Below, in pieces: positions 1 through 9,200 of a DNA stretch of 64,000 nt. The position numbers and the translations under genes were made by a program. Position 1 is the stretch's first letter; each line of letters begins with the position of its first letter. Source of the stretch: Holophagales bacterium (GTDB lineage Bacteria; Acidobacteriota; Thermoanaerobaculia; UBA5066); contig JADKBZ010000009.1 in NCBI GenBank assembly GCA_016714815.1, forward strand, positions 248,001 through 312,000, in the 5' to 3' direction. The notes beneath the pieces are model-generated. The model did no database searches, had not been told where the DNA came from, and saw only the letters and a list, made by a program, of their open reading frames with translations.

Positions 1-1211
1 TCCTCGTCGATGGCCGTTCCGTCGCGGGCGTCTCGCCCGTGGAGCTGCCTCCCCGCACCGGCAAGATCGAGATCCACTTCGACGGTCTCAGCTTCCAGGC
101 GCCGGAGAAGGTCCGGTTCCGCTACCGCCTGGAAGGGTTCGAGGCGTCGTGGGTCGACGCCGGCAGCCGCCGGTCGGCCTTCTACACGTCCCTGCCGCCG
201 GGCGACTTCGTCTTCCGCGTCGTCGCCGCCAACAACGACGGCGTCTGGAACGAGAAGGGGGCCCGTTTCGCCTTCCGCCTGAAGCCGGGCCTTCACCAGC
301 GGCTCGGGTTCCGGCTCGGGGCGATCGTCGTCCTCCTCCTCGCCGTCGGGACCGGCTACGCCCTCCGGGTGCGCGGCCTCCGGGCCCGGCACACCGAGCT
401 GCAGCGCCTCGTCGACGAGAGGACCCGGAGCCTCGTGGCGGAGATCCAGCGCGCCGAGGAGCTCCGACGGCAGTCGGACGGGGCGCTGCGCGAGGCGGCG
501 GAAGCGAACCGGGCCAAGAGCCGGTTCCTCGCGAACATGAGCCACGAGCTCCGGACGCCGCTGAACGCCATTCTCGGCTACGCCGAGCTCCTGGCCGACG
601 AGCCCGGGGTCGCCGAGAGCCCGAGGGCGCTGGAGGACGTCGGGAAGATCCGGGCGGCAGGCGGCCACCTCCTCCACCTCATCGGGGACCTCCTCGACCT
701 CTCCAAGATCGAGGCGGGACGGATGGAGATCGTCGCCGAGCCGTTCGCGGTGGCGGAGGTCGTCGAGGAGGCGGCCCGGACGGTGCGGCAGCTCGTCGAG
801 TCGAACCGGAACCACCTCGTCGTGACGGTCGACCCGGACGCCGGCCGGATGATCTCCGACGCCTTCCGCCTCAAGCAGGTCCTCTTCAACCTCCTCTCGA
901 ACGCGGGAAAGTTCACGGAGGACGGGACGGTGGAGCTGGCGGCCCGCCGGGAGCGTGGTCGCGGCGGGGACCTGCTCGTCTTCCGCGTGACCGACAGCGG
1001 GATCGGGATGAGCGCCGAGCAGCTGGAGAAGGTCTTCACGCCGTTCGTGCAGGGCGACGCCTCCCTCACCCGCCGCTTCGGGGGGACGGGCCTCGGCCTC
1101 GCGCTCTCGCAGCACCTCGCGCGCGCCATGGGAGGCGGCATCTCGGTGACGAGCGCCCAGGGGCGGGGGACGACCTTTGTCGTCGAGCTTCCCGCCGAAG
1201 CGCCCCGCTAG
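1..1211 (+). CDS. Propeller-type sensor histidine kinase, C-terminal part
   Basis: The reading frame is open to the left edge, so the start lies outside the window. What remains begins in the Y_Y_Y (three-Tyr, Ig-like) domain that normally follows two-component-regulator propeller repeats. One membrane helix follows (about nt 300-375), then a coiled linker, a HisKA box (SRFLANMSHELRTPLNAIL, with the phospho-accepting His) and a complete HATPase domain (N-box NLLSNAGKF, G1 DSGIGM, G2 GGTGLGLAL). It has no receiver domain. It should sense a periplasmic signal and phosphorylate an unseen regulator. The gene at 59909 has the same layout and nearly the same H-box, so the missing N-terminus is probably a long propeller. 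Confidence 0.9.
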   Translation, partial: LVDGRSVAGVSPVELPPRTGKIEIHFDGLSFQAPEKVRFRYRLEGFEASWVDAGSRRSAFYTSLPPGDFVFRVVAANNDGVWNEKGARFAFRLKPGLHQRLGFRLGAIVVLLLAVGTGYALRVRGLRARHTELQRLVDERTRSLVAEIQRAEELRRQSDGALREAAEANRAKSRFLANMSHELRTPLNAILGYAELLADEPGVAESPRALEDVGKIRAAGGHLLHLIGDLLDLSKIEAGRMEIVAEPFAVAEVVEEAARTVRQLVESNRNHLVVTVDPDAGRMISDAFRLKQVLFNLLSNAGKFTEDGTVELAARRERGRGGDLLVFRVTDSGIGMSAEQLEKVFTPFVQGDASLTRRFGGTGLGLALSQHLARAMGGGISVTSAQGRGTTFVVELPAEAPR

Positions 1212-1264
1212 CGAGCCGGAAGCGAGGACGATCGGCGCCCGGGTTCCTGGTGCCGGGCTGGTCC

Positions 1265-1299
1265 GTGACGCCGGTCACATGCATGGTGCGGGTGTAAAC
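1265..1299 (+). promoter_or_regulatory. Possible operator/promoter of the Spy/CpxP-like gene
   Basis: A perfect dyad GTGAC-GCCG-GTCAC (1265-1278) lies just upstream of a -10-like GTAAAC (1294-1299) in the 190-base gap before the start at 1402. There is no good -35. CpxP/Spy genes are normally envelope-stress regulated, so an operator here is plausible, but the evidence is only the dyad and its position. Confidence 0.25.
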
Positions 1300-1401
1300 G
1301 CGGACGCGGCTTCGCGCGTCGGTACGGGCAGCCCACCGAAAGCGGCGCCTTGCACCACCGATCGTCGCCGCGGAAAACGGTAAGGGAAAAGGAGCTCGGG
1401 T

Positions 1402-1875
1402 ATGAAGCAGATCCTCCGGACGTCCCTCGTCCCCCTGGCCGCGGCCCTCGCCCTCGCGCTGGTCGCCGCCCCCCTCCTCGCCGTCGACGCCCCGGCCGGG
1501 CCGCCCCCGGGCCCGAAGGGGCCGCTCGGCGGGTACCTGGCGTGCCTGCGCATCGTGAATCTGACCGAGGTCCAGAAGGCCGACGTCAAGGCTCTCGTCG
1601 AGGCGTCGAGGCCGAAGCTGGAGGCGCTCCACGCGACTCTGAAGACCGACCGCGAGGCTCTCCGCGCCGCCGTGACCGCCGCGACCCCGGACCCGTGCGC
1701 GGTCGGCAGGGCGCTCCTGAAGGTGGAGGCCGACCTGAAAGCGATCGGTGACGAGCTGAAAGCGCTCCGGACCGCCATCGAGGCGCTCCTGACCCCCGAG
1801 CAGAAAGCGAAGCTCGAGGGCTGCCTGAAGGCTCCGAGGCAGGACGCCGCCGAGGACGGCGCCGAAGAGGACTGA
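1402..1875 (+). CDS. Periplasmic Spy/CpxP-like LTxxQ protein
   Basis: A 157-residue exported protein. It has an N-terminal signal peptide (MKQILRT, an Ala/Leu core, cleavage near LLAVDA). The mature part is helical and carries two LTxxQ-type motifs (LTEVQKA near residue 54 and LTPEQKA near 132), the signature of the Spy/CpxP family of periplasmic chaperone or stress-sensor proteins. Two Cys in the body and one near the C-terminus could form disulfides. The start is supported by AAGGAG eight bases upstream of the ATG. It stands alone, followed by a strong hairpin. The exact role (chaperone or sensor inhibitor) cannot be read from sequence. Confidence 0.75.
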   Translation: MKQILRTSLVPLAAALALALVAAPLLAVDAPAGPPPGPKGPLGGYLACLRIVNLTEVQKADVKALVEASRPKLEALHATLKTDREALRAAVTAATPDPCAVGRALLKVEADLKAIGDELKALRTAIEALLTPEQKAKLEGCLKAPRQDAAEDGAEED

Positions 1876-1915
1876 GCCGGCGCCGGCGGACTCCCCGAAA
1901 CGACGCCTTCCCCAA

Positions 1916-1944
1916 CGCCCCCGAAGCCGAGAGCTTCGGGGGCG
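1916..1944. terminator. Bidirectional hairpin terminator
   Basis: A perfect 12-bp stem (CGCCCCCGAAGC / GCTTCGGGGGCG) with a 5-base loop. It lies between the stop of the Spy-like gene and the stop of a minus-strand fragment, as expected for a shared terminator. There is no long T-tract. Confidence 0.7.
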
Positions 1945-1960
1945 GTTCGCGTTTCGGCTC

Positions 1961-2092
1961 CTATCTCGCCAGGAGCGCCCGCCGGGCCAGGTTCGCGAGC
2001 GCGTCGTCCAGGTGCCCGGCGACGGCGGTTCGGGCATCGGCCTCCGGCGGGACCTCCCCGTCCGGCCCTGTCAGGAGCCCCTCGCGGACGAG
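1961..2092 (-). pseudogene. C-terminal fragment of an unidentified minus-strand gene
   Basis: About 43 codons read protein-like on the minus strand. They end in an amphipathic helix (HLDDALANLARRALLAR) and a TAG 16 bases from the terminator at 1916-1944. Third positions are strongly G/C, as in neighbouring genes. Toward its 5' side the frame runs straight into the G/C-only stretch starting at 2092, where any frame stays open, so the rest of the gene is lost. I do not recognise the family. The opposite strand also stays open here, so the call rests on composition and the terminator. Confidence 0.4.
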
Positions 2093-2400
2093 GCGGGCGG
2101 GGGGGGGCGCGGCGCGGGGCGGGGGCGCGGGGCGGGCGGGGGGCCGGGGGGCGGGCCCGCGCGCCCCGGGGGGGGGGCGCCGGGGGGGCGGGGCGGGGGG
2201 GGCCGCGGCCGCCGGCGCGGCCCGGGGGGGCCGGGGGCGCCCGGACGGGCGCCGCCCCCGGGGGGGGTGCGCGGGGCGGAGCCAGCCGGGGCCGCCCGCC
2301 CGCCCGCCGCCCGCGGCCGCCACGCCACCCCCCGCGGCGGCGCCCCCCCCGCCCCCGCGCCGCGGGGGGCCCCCGCCCCCGGAGCCCGACCGCCCGAGGG
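2092..2400. other. G/C-only low-complexity island, probable assembly or base-calling artefact
   Basis: From 2092 to 2244 there are 153 consecutive bases with no A or T, mostly G-runs with scattered C. A further 150 bases contain only a few A/T. No frame gives plausible protein. The island separates a truncated minus-strand gene from a sensor kinase that lacks its own N-terminus. The simplest reading is a badly resolved or falsely joined piece of assembly, not biology. Confidence 0.7.
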
Positions 2401-2401
2401 C

Positions 2402-3685
2402 CGCCGCGAAGTGGCGCTCGCGGCGTCGGCGTCCCTCGACCCGTTCGAGGTCGTCGACCGGAGCCTCGAGGCCGTGACGCGGAACCTGAACTACGACCGG
2501 GGGGTGGTCCTGCTCCTGGACGAGGCCCGGAACGTCCTCGGCGGCGCCCGGAGCCGGGGCGTGACGCCCGAGCAGGCGGTTCTCCTCGGGCGGCTCTCCG
2601 TGCGCCTCGACGACCCGCTTTCGCCGATCGTCCCGGCGGTCCGCGACGGGGTCGGCTTCCGCCTGCGGAACCTTCCCGACGCCAGCGGCGCGGCGACGCG
2701 CCACCTCGTCCCGATCCTCGGATCGGAAGAGGTCTTCATCGCGCCTCTCATGGCCCGGGGCCGGAGCGTCGGCGTCCTGATCGTCGACAACGGACCGTCG
2801 CGCCGGCCGCTCCCGGGTGAGGGGCTCGACCTCCTGACGGCGGTCGCTTCCACGATTGCCGTCGCAGTGGAGAACGCGCGACTCTACTCGCAGATCGAGC
2901 AGCAGCGCAGGACGCTGGAAGAGCGGGTGCGGGAGCGGACGGCCGACCTGGAGAGCGCCCGGAGCGCGGCCGAGGCCGCCAACCGGGCCAAGAGCTCCTT
3001 CCTGGCCAACATGAGCCACGAGCTCCGGACGCCGCTGAACGCGATCATCGGTTACAGCGAGATGCTCCTGGAAGAGGGCGAGTCGACCGCCCCCGAGGCT
3101 CTCTCGGCCGACCTCGCGAAGATCCGGACCGCGGGCCGCTACCTCCTCGGCCTGATCAACGACGTCCTCGACCTCTCCAAGGTGGAGGCGGGGAAGACCG
3201 AGCTGAGTCTCGAGCGGTTCCCTCTCACCGCCCTGATCCACGACGTGGCGGGCGACGTGAGGCCGCTCGTGGAGAGGAACGGGAACCGGCTCGCCGTCGA
3301 GGTGGCGGAGGACGTGGAGCTCGACGGCGACTCCCGCAAGCTCCGGCAGATTCTCCTGAACCTCCTCGGCAACGCGGCGAAGTTCACGGAGCGCGGGACG
3401 GTGGAGCTGAGCGTCCGTCGCGACGGGAGCGACGTCGTCCTCGCCGTTCGCGACACCGGCATCGGGATGACGCCGGACCAGGTCGGGCGGCTGTTCACGG
3501 CCTTCTGGCAGGGCGACCCGGCGTCGACGCGCAACCATGGCGGCACCGGCCTCGGGCTCGCCATCAGCCGGCACTACGCCCGCCTGATGGGGGGAGACGT
3601 ATCCGTCGAAAGCGAGTCGGGGACGGGGTCGACCTTCACCGTCCGCCTCGTCGGCCTCGTGGCCGCCGTGCCATCCGGCGCGTAG
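2402..3685 (+). CDS. GAF-domain sensor histidine kinase, N-terminus missing
   Basis: Recognisable protein begins about nt 2402 with a GAF domain (to about 2880). A coiled linker follows, then a HisKA box (SSFLANMSHELRTPLNAII) and a full HATPase domain (NLLGNAAKF, DTGIGM, GGTGLGLAIS). No receiver domain and no membrane helix are visible, so the surviving part is cytosolic. The true start cannot be placed because the frame enters the G/C-only island; related kinases usually carry another sensory domain before the GAF. The H-box and ATPase resemble those of the kinases at 1 and 59909, suggesting paralogues. Confidence 0.8.
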   Translation, partial: RREVALAASASLDPFEVVDRSLEAVTRNLNYDRGVVLLLDEARNVLGGARSRGVTPEQAVLLGRLSVRLDDPLSPIVPAVRDGVGFRLRNLPDASGAATRHLVPILGSEEVFIAPLMARGRSVGVLIVDNGPSRRPLPGEGLDLLTAVASTIAVAVENARLYSQIEQQRRTLEERVRERTADLESARSAAEAANRAKSSFLANMSHELRTPLNAIIGYSEMLLEEGESTAPEALSADLAKIRTAGRYLLGLINDVLDLSKVEAGKTELSLERFPLTALIHDVAGDVRPLVERNGNRLAVEVAEDVELDGDSRKLRQILLNLLGNAAKFTERGTVELSVRRDGSDVVLAVRDTGIGMTPDQVGRLFTAFWQGDPASTRNHGGTGLGLAISRHYARLMGGDVSVESESGTGSTFTVRLVGLVAAVPSGA

Positions 3686-3808
3686 GCAGGACCCGCCCGA
3701 CGGAGAGTGTCGCTCCGTCGCCGGAATCGCGACGGTGTTTCTTCTTCCGACTGTCCGCGTGTCCGGCGAGGCGCCCCGGAGCGGCCGGACGGTATCCTCC
3801 AGGTCATC

Positions 3809-5118
3809 GTGTGGTCACACGCTCCCACCCCCGTCCTCTCGTTCGTGACGACGCTCCACCTCGCGGCGTTCCTGCTCCTGAGCTACCGGAGCGCCGGGCC
3901 GGGGCGTCGGCTGCTTCTCCTTCCCTCCGTCTCCTTCGCGATCCTCGTCTGGGTCCTCCAGGTGCCGGCGTGGCTCGTGGCCGGCCTCGTGGCAGAGCTC
4001 GTCTGGGTCGTCGCGTGCGAGAAGCTCCTGCCGGCGGGTGCGGTGGCGAGCGCGTCCGATCCGGCGGCGGCTCCGGCCGCCCGGCAAGTCGCGCCGGCCG
4101 CTTCGAAGAAAGCACCCGCGTCCGGCGGCTTCGTTCCCGCCAGGGTCCTCGCCGTCACGGACGAGACCCCGGAGATCCGGACGTTCCGGGTGGAGCGTCC
4201 GGCGGGATTCACGTTCCGGCCCGGTCAGTTCCTGATGGTCCGCGTCCCCGTGAACGGGAAGGACGAAGCCCGGTGCTATTCGATCAGCTCCGCGCCCGAG
4301 GTCACGGGCTACCTCGAGATCTCGGTCCGGCGGCAGGGGCGTGTCTCGGGGGCTCTCCACGAGACGGTGCGAGCCGGGGGGGTCCTGCCGATCCGCGGCC
4401 CGGGAGGTGATTTCGTCTACCCCGAGGAGCGCGACGTGCCTCTCGTCCTCCATGCGGGAGGGGTCGGGATCACACCGATGATCTCGATGCTCCGGCACGC
4501 GGTGAAGGCGGAGCCGGGGCGGCCGGCCACGCTCCTCTACACCGCCCGGACCGAGGAGGACGTCGCCTTTCGCGACGAGCTGGTGCTGCTGGCGAAACGT
4601 TCCCCGGGGTCCGGGTCTTCGTCACGCTGACCCGGAGCGAGCCGAAAACGGGGTTCCTGACGGGACGGATGGACGCTCCCCAGATCGCACGCTGCGTTCC
4701 CGATGCCGGGAAGGCGATTCACCTGATCTGCGGGCCGGGTCCCATGATCGAGTCGCTTCAGGAGGCGCTCGGGGGCCTCGGGGTTCCGCCCGACCGGATC
4801 CGGTTCGAGGCGTTCGAATCCGCCGTGGCGACCGCTTCCGAAGCCGTCGCGGACGGGTCGACCTGGGAGATCCGATTCGCGCAGAGCGGCAGCTCGACCA
4901 CCGTTGCCGGCGGGACGACGCTCCTCGACGCCGCCGAGGTGGCTGGCGCGCCGATCGACTCGATGTGCCGGGCCGGGACGTGTGGCACGTGCCGGACCCG
5001 TCTCGTCTCGGGAAAGGTCGAGGGGGAAGGGAAGGCCCTCAAGCAGAAGGACCGCGAGGCGGGCTGGGTCCTGACCTGCGTCGCGTGTCCCCGTAGCGAC
5101 TGCACACTCGACGTGTGA
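3809..5118 (+). CDS. Membrane-anchored FAD/NAD(P)H reductase with C-terminal 2Fe-2S ferredoxin domain, frameshifted
   Basis: The proposed GTG start at 3809 opens with two membrane helices (to about 4020) and a Pro/Ala linker. A ferredoxin-reductase module follows: FAD motif RCYSISSAP, nucleotide motif GGVGITPMISM and, after the break, CGPGPMIES. It ends with a plant-type 2Fe-2S domain with Cys spaced CRAGTCGTC plus a later Cys (VLTCVAC). The frame is lost near nt 4600. Restoring one T in the run CGTTCCCC gives a smooth sequence (AKRFPGVRVFVTLTRSEP) joining both halves. It would pass NAD(P)H electrons to a membrane acceptor, and the b-type cytochrome gene starts 150 bases downstream. The break is probably a sequencing deletion. 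Confidence 0.75.
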
Positions 5119-5199
5119 ATCGTTGCCTTTGTCTGGCACGCGACGTGCCCTGCGAATTCCTGTGGACGTTACCGTTAGATTTCGCGTGAGTTGTCACTT

Positions 5200-5267
5200 A
5201 TAGGGGAACCCGGCGAGGGAACCGTCGGTAAGAGGCGGATTCCCCCTATTTCGCACAGGGGAGAGTC
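5200..5267 (+). promoter_or_regulatory. Structured leader with mutually exclusive hairpins before the cytochrome operon
   Basis: In the transcript sense, 5200-5208 pairs with 5240-5249 (9 bp, one bulge) and encloses a second stem, 5210-5215 with 5223-5228 (6 bp, one G-U). The 3' strand of the outer stem (CCCCT, 5243-5247) can instead pair with AGGGG (5257-5261), which is the ribosome binding site of the gene at 5268. The outer stem therefore frees the site, and its opening would sequester it. This is the geometry of a translational riboswitch or attenuator. It does not match the c-di-GMP or cobalamin consensus as I remember them; the ligand is unknown. Confidence 0.4.
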
Positions 5268-6218
5268 ATGGAAGATAGCCGAGCGTTGTCGCAAATCGGC
5301 CTGGGCAGAGGTGTATCAGCCGTCAGGAAGGATGACGGACGAGTGGCCCGCCGTTCTCCGAACGTGCTCGGCCTGGCGGCAATCTCGGCGGCCGGGATCG
5401 CTCTGGTTGTTCTTTTCGGGCTCGGTGGCTTCTCCTATTACAAGACACCGCTTCGGGTCCGCGCCTACGCCCCGGCGCACCGGGACCTCCGCCCATCCGG
5501 ACCCGTGGGGAGATACCTCGGCATCGCGGGGGCGGTCCTCATGTTCGGCGGCACCGCGGCCTACATCGCGCGCAAGCGCCTCCCCATCCTGTCCAACGCC
5601 GGAAGCACGAAGACCTGGCTGGAGGCGCACATCTTCTGCGGCCTCGTCGGCCCGGCCCTCGTCACCTTCCACACGGCGTTCAAGTTCAACGGGATCGTCG
5701 CCGTCGCCTTCTGGTCGATGCTCAGCGTCGTCGCTTCGGGCTTCATCGGCCGGTACCTGTACGCGAAGCTCCCGAGAACGCAGCGTGGCGTCGAGATGGA
5801 CCGCAAGGCGATCGAGGAGCGGGCGGCGGAGCTTCGCCGCGAGCTGGCGGACATGACGGTCCCGGTCAAGCTCCTTCTCCGGATAGAGGAGATGGAAAAG
5901 GACCTCCTTCCGGCGGAAGGCTCCCGCCACGGTATGGCCAGCCTCCTGTTCGGGGGATTCGCCGTCCGGAGAAAGACCCGGGCCATCGAGCGGACCATCC
6001 GCTCGGCGGGGCTCACCCGGCAGCTCGTGCGGGAGGCTCTCCACGCCGAGGCCGAACGGATCAACCTCCTGCGCAGGGCGGCCTCGCTGGACCTCACGCG
6101 ACGCCTCTTCGCCCTCTGGCACGTCTTCCACATGCCCTTCGTCTGGGTCCTGGGGACCGTCTTCGTACTGCACGTCGGCGTCGCTTTCTACTTTGGCTAC
6201 GCGGTGGGTGGCCGGTGA
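5268..6218 (+). CDS. Inner-membrane b-type (probably di-haem) cytochrome of the electron-export module
   Basis: A 316-residue integral membrane protein. Hydrophobic segments lie near residues 33-55, 80-100, 115-135, 138-158 and 280-312, with a charged helical loop (about 165-270) between the fourth and fifth. Helix-embedded His residues (EAHIFCG, TFHTAFKF, LWHVFHMPF, VLHVGVAFY) could ligate two b haems. No family name is certain. It starts at an ATG with GGGGAGAG upstream, and its stop overlaps the start of the giant cytochrome (GTGA), so the two are translationally coupled. The inferred role is to take electrons from the upstream reductase or the quinone pool and pass them to periplasmic c haems. 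Confidence 0.7.
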   Translation: MEDSRALSQIGLGRGVSAVRKDDGRVARRSPNVLGLAAISAAGIALVVLFGLGGFSYYKTPLRVRAYAPAHRDLRPSGPVGRYLGIAGAVLMFGGTAAYIARKRLPILSNAGSTKTWLEAHIFCGLVGPALVTFHTAFKFNGIVAVAFWSMLSVVASGFIGRYLYAKLPRTQRGVEMDRKAIEERAAELRRELADMTVPVKLLLRIEEMEKDLLPAEGSRHGMASLLFGGFAVRRKTRAIERTIRSAGLTRQLVREALHAEAERINLLRRAASLDLTRRLFALWHVFHMPFVWVLGTVFVLHVGVAFYFGYAVGGR

Positions 6219-9200
6219 GGCGCGTCGCGCTGGCGGCCCTGGCGGCCCTGGGCCTGGCGGCCCCGGCTCCGGCGCAGCTGGGCGACCTCGTTTCGCCCGG
6301 TCCGCTGTCCGCCGCCCACGCCAAGCTCGAGGGGTTCAGGAACTGCGAGAAGTGCCACGAGCAGGGGAAGCAGGTCTCGGCGGCGCGCTGCCTCGACTGC
6401 CACAAGGACGTCGCCTCCCGGATCGCCCAGAAGAAGGGCGTCCATCGAGACGTGAAAGACCAGTGCGCCGCCTGCCATGCCGAGCACGCCGGGCGCGACG
6501 CCGAGCTCCGTCCCTTCGAGACGAAGGGCTTTGACCACGCGAAGGAGGCGGGCTTCCCGCTCGACGGCAAGCACGCGCCGCTGGAACAGAAGTGCGCGTC
6601 GTGCCACAAGACCCGTTCCTTCCTGAAGCTCTCGCCCTCGTGCGTCACGTGCCACGCCGACTCGCACAAGGGGGCGCTCGGCGCCGCCTGCATCACGTGC
6701 CACTCGGCGGCAATCGCCTTCAAGGAAACGCGCCAGTCGTTCGACCACGGAAAGACGAAGTACCCGCTGACCGGGGCCCACGTGAAGGTGGCCTGCGCGA
6801 AATGCCACGCCAACGCCGTCTTCCGCGGCGTGAAGTTCGCGACCTGCGCCGACTGCCACGAGGACCCGCACCAGAACAGGCTCGGCGCGGACTGCTCCTC
6901 GTGCCACGAGACGGCGACCTTCAGGACGGTCAAGGTCGACCACGCAAAGACCACTTTTCCGCTCCGGGGCCGGCACGCCGAGATCCCGTGCGCCGCCTGC
7001 CACAAGGAGCCCGCCACGAAGGTGAAGCTCAAGGCGGGGAGCTGCGCGACCTGCCACCAGGACCCCCACCGGGGCGAGTTCAAGCAGGACTGCGCGACCT
7101 GTCACAACGAGAAGTCGTTCAAGGGCGCGCCCTTCGACCACGCGGTAAAGACGAAGTTCCCCCTGACGGGCAAGCACGCCGCGGCGAAATGCGCCGCGTG
7201 CCACGTTCCGCCGGGAACGGCCGCTGCCGGGGCGGTGGGGAAAGGGAACGGGGCCGGCACGAAAGGCGGCCTGCCGAAGGTCGTCGTCTTCAAGGGGCTG
7301 AAGACCGACTGCGCCGACTGCCACAAGGATCCGCACGAGGGCCTCCTCGGCACGGCGTGCGCCACGTGCCACGGGACCGAGAGCTTCCGGCCGAAGGACT
7401 ACAAGCACCCCCGCTTCCCGGAGTTCTTCACGGGGCTCCACGAGAAGGTCGGGTGCGAGAAGTGTCACGGCGGGCCGAAGACGGGCCCGAACGGAAAGCC
7501 GGTGCCGGTCGGCGAGAGGACCTACCGCGGCCTCTCGGTGGCGTGCGCGAGCTGCCACAAGGACCCGCACCTCGGCCAGCTCACCGCCTCCTGCGAGACC
7601 TGCCACGCCGTCACCGGAGCGAAATTCGCCCCGGTGAAATTCGACCACGCGAAGTCGGCGTTCCCGCTCGCGGGTAAGCACGCGCCGCTGGCGTGCGAGA
7701 AGTGCCACAAGAAGGAGACCGCGAAGTCCCCGGCGGGGAGCGGGACGGCGGTCCGGCTGAAGGGCCTCGGCACCGACTGCGCCACCTGCCACAAGGACCC
7801 GCACCTCGGCCAGCTCGGTGGGACGTGCGCGACGTGCCACACGGCAGAGACGTTCGAGGTTCCCGTGTTCAGGCACAAGGGGTCCCCCGAATTCTGGAAG
7901 GGCGCGCACACGACGGCGCCCTGCGCCAGGTGCCACAAATCGGAGGAAGCGGCGTTCCCGTCGGGGAAGGGAACGGCGGTGAGGTACAAGGGGTTCGGGG
8001 CCTCGTGCGCCTCGTGTCACAAGGACGCCCACAGCGGGACGCTCGGTCCGAGGTGTGAGAGCTGCCACGCCCCCTCCGGGGCCTGGAAGAGCGCTTCGCG
8101 GGCCTTCCACAAGACGTCGTGGCCGCTCGAGGGCAAGCACCTCCTCGTTCCGTGCGCGTCGTGCCACGTCAAGGGCCAGACGAAGGGGACGCCGCGAGCC
8201 TGTGCCGACTGCCACTGGTACCGCAGGCAGGACGACCGGTGGAAGACCCGCCTCGGCCTCGATTGTCAGAACTGTCACAGGCCGGTGTCATGGACGGCCG
8301 TCACCTGGAACCACGCCGCGGCGACCGGCTTCGCCCTTTCGGGGGCCCACGCCGGCGTCGACTGCGAGAAATGCCACACGGGCGGCGTCTTCCGGAAGGG
8401 GCAGTCCGGTTGCGTCGGCTGCCACAGGGAAGACTACGACCGGACGCGGGATCCGAGCCACGCCGCCGCGGGTTTTCCCACGACCTGCGAGACCTGCCAC
8501 AAGATCTCCGACACCTCCTGGGACCAGGTCCGCTTCGACCACAAGGCGACCTTCCCGCTCGCGGGAAAGCACGCGACGGCGGCGTGCGCCTCGTGCCACG
8601 AGAACGGCGTCTACCACGGGACGGTCCGGGACTGCGCCGGGTGCCACCTCCCGCTGTACCAGCGGGCGACGAACCCCAGCCACATCCAGGCGGGGTTCCC
8701 GACGACGTGCGAGACGTGCCACAAGTCCTCGGATCCGGCGTGGACCGGGATCAGCTTCAATCACTCGAAGTGGCCGCTTTCCGGGCGCCATTCGAGCCAG
8801 GCCTGCACGGCGTGTCACCGGAGCGGAGTGTTCCAGGGCCTCCCGTCGACCTGCGTCTCCTGCCACCAGGCCGACTACCAGAGGGCGACGAACCCGAACC
8901 ACACGACCGCGGGGTTCCCGACGACCTGCGAAACCTGTCACAAGGTCGCCGACACGACGTGGCAGCAGGGCAAGTTCGACCACGCGGCGGTCTTCCCGCT
9001 CGTCGGCCGGCACTCGGCGGCGGCGTGCGTCGCCTGCCACGGCACCGGCGTCTACCGCGGCACGGCTCGTGACTGCGCCGGCTGTCACCTTTCGCTCTAC
9101 CAGCGGGCGACGAACCCGAGCCACATCCAGGCGGGGTTCCCGACGACGTGCGAGACGTGCCACAAAGCGACGGACTCCGCCTGGACGGGCGTGTCGTTCA

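Noticed and set aside
1275..1778. Minus-strand frames over the Spy/CpxP-like gene
   Set aside because: The plus-strand product has a clear signal peptide, LTxxQ motifs and a ribosome site; the antisense frames have none.
2012..2400. Plus-strand extension of the GAF kinase up to an ATG at 2012
   Set aside because: The added 130 residues are Gly/Pro/Arg/Ala noise from the G/C-only island; they do not resemble any sensory domain.
5119..5267. A c-di-GMP or cobalamin riboswitch before the cytochrome operon
   Set aside because: The conserved core sequences of those classes are not present; only the general switch-like pairing can be supported.
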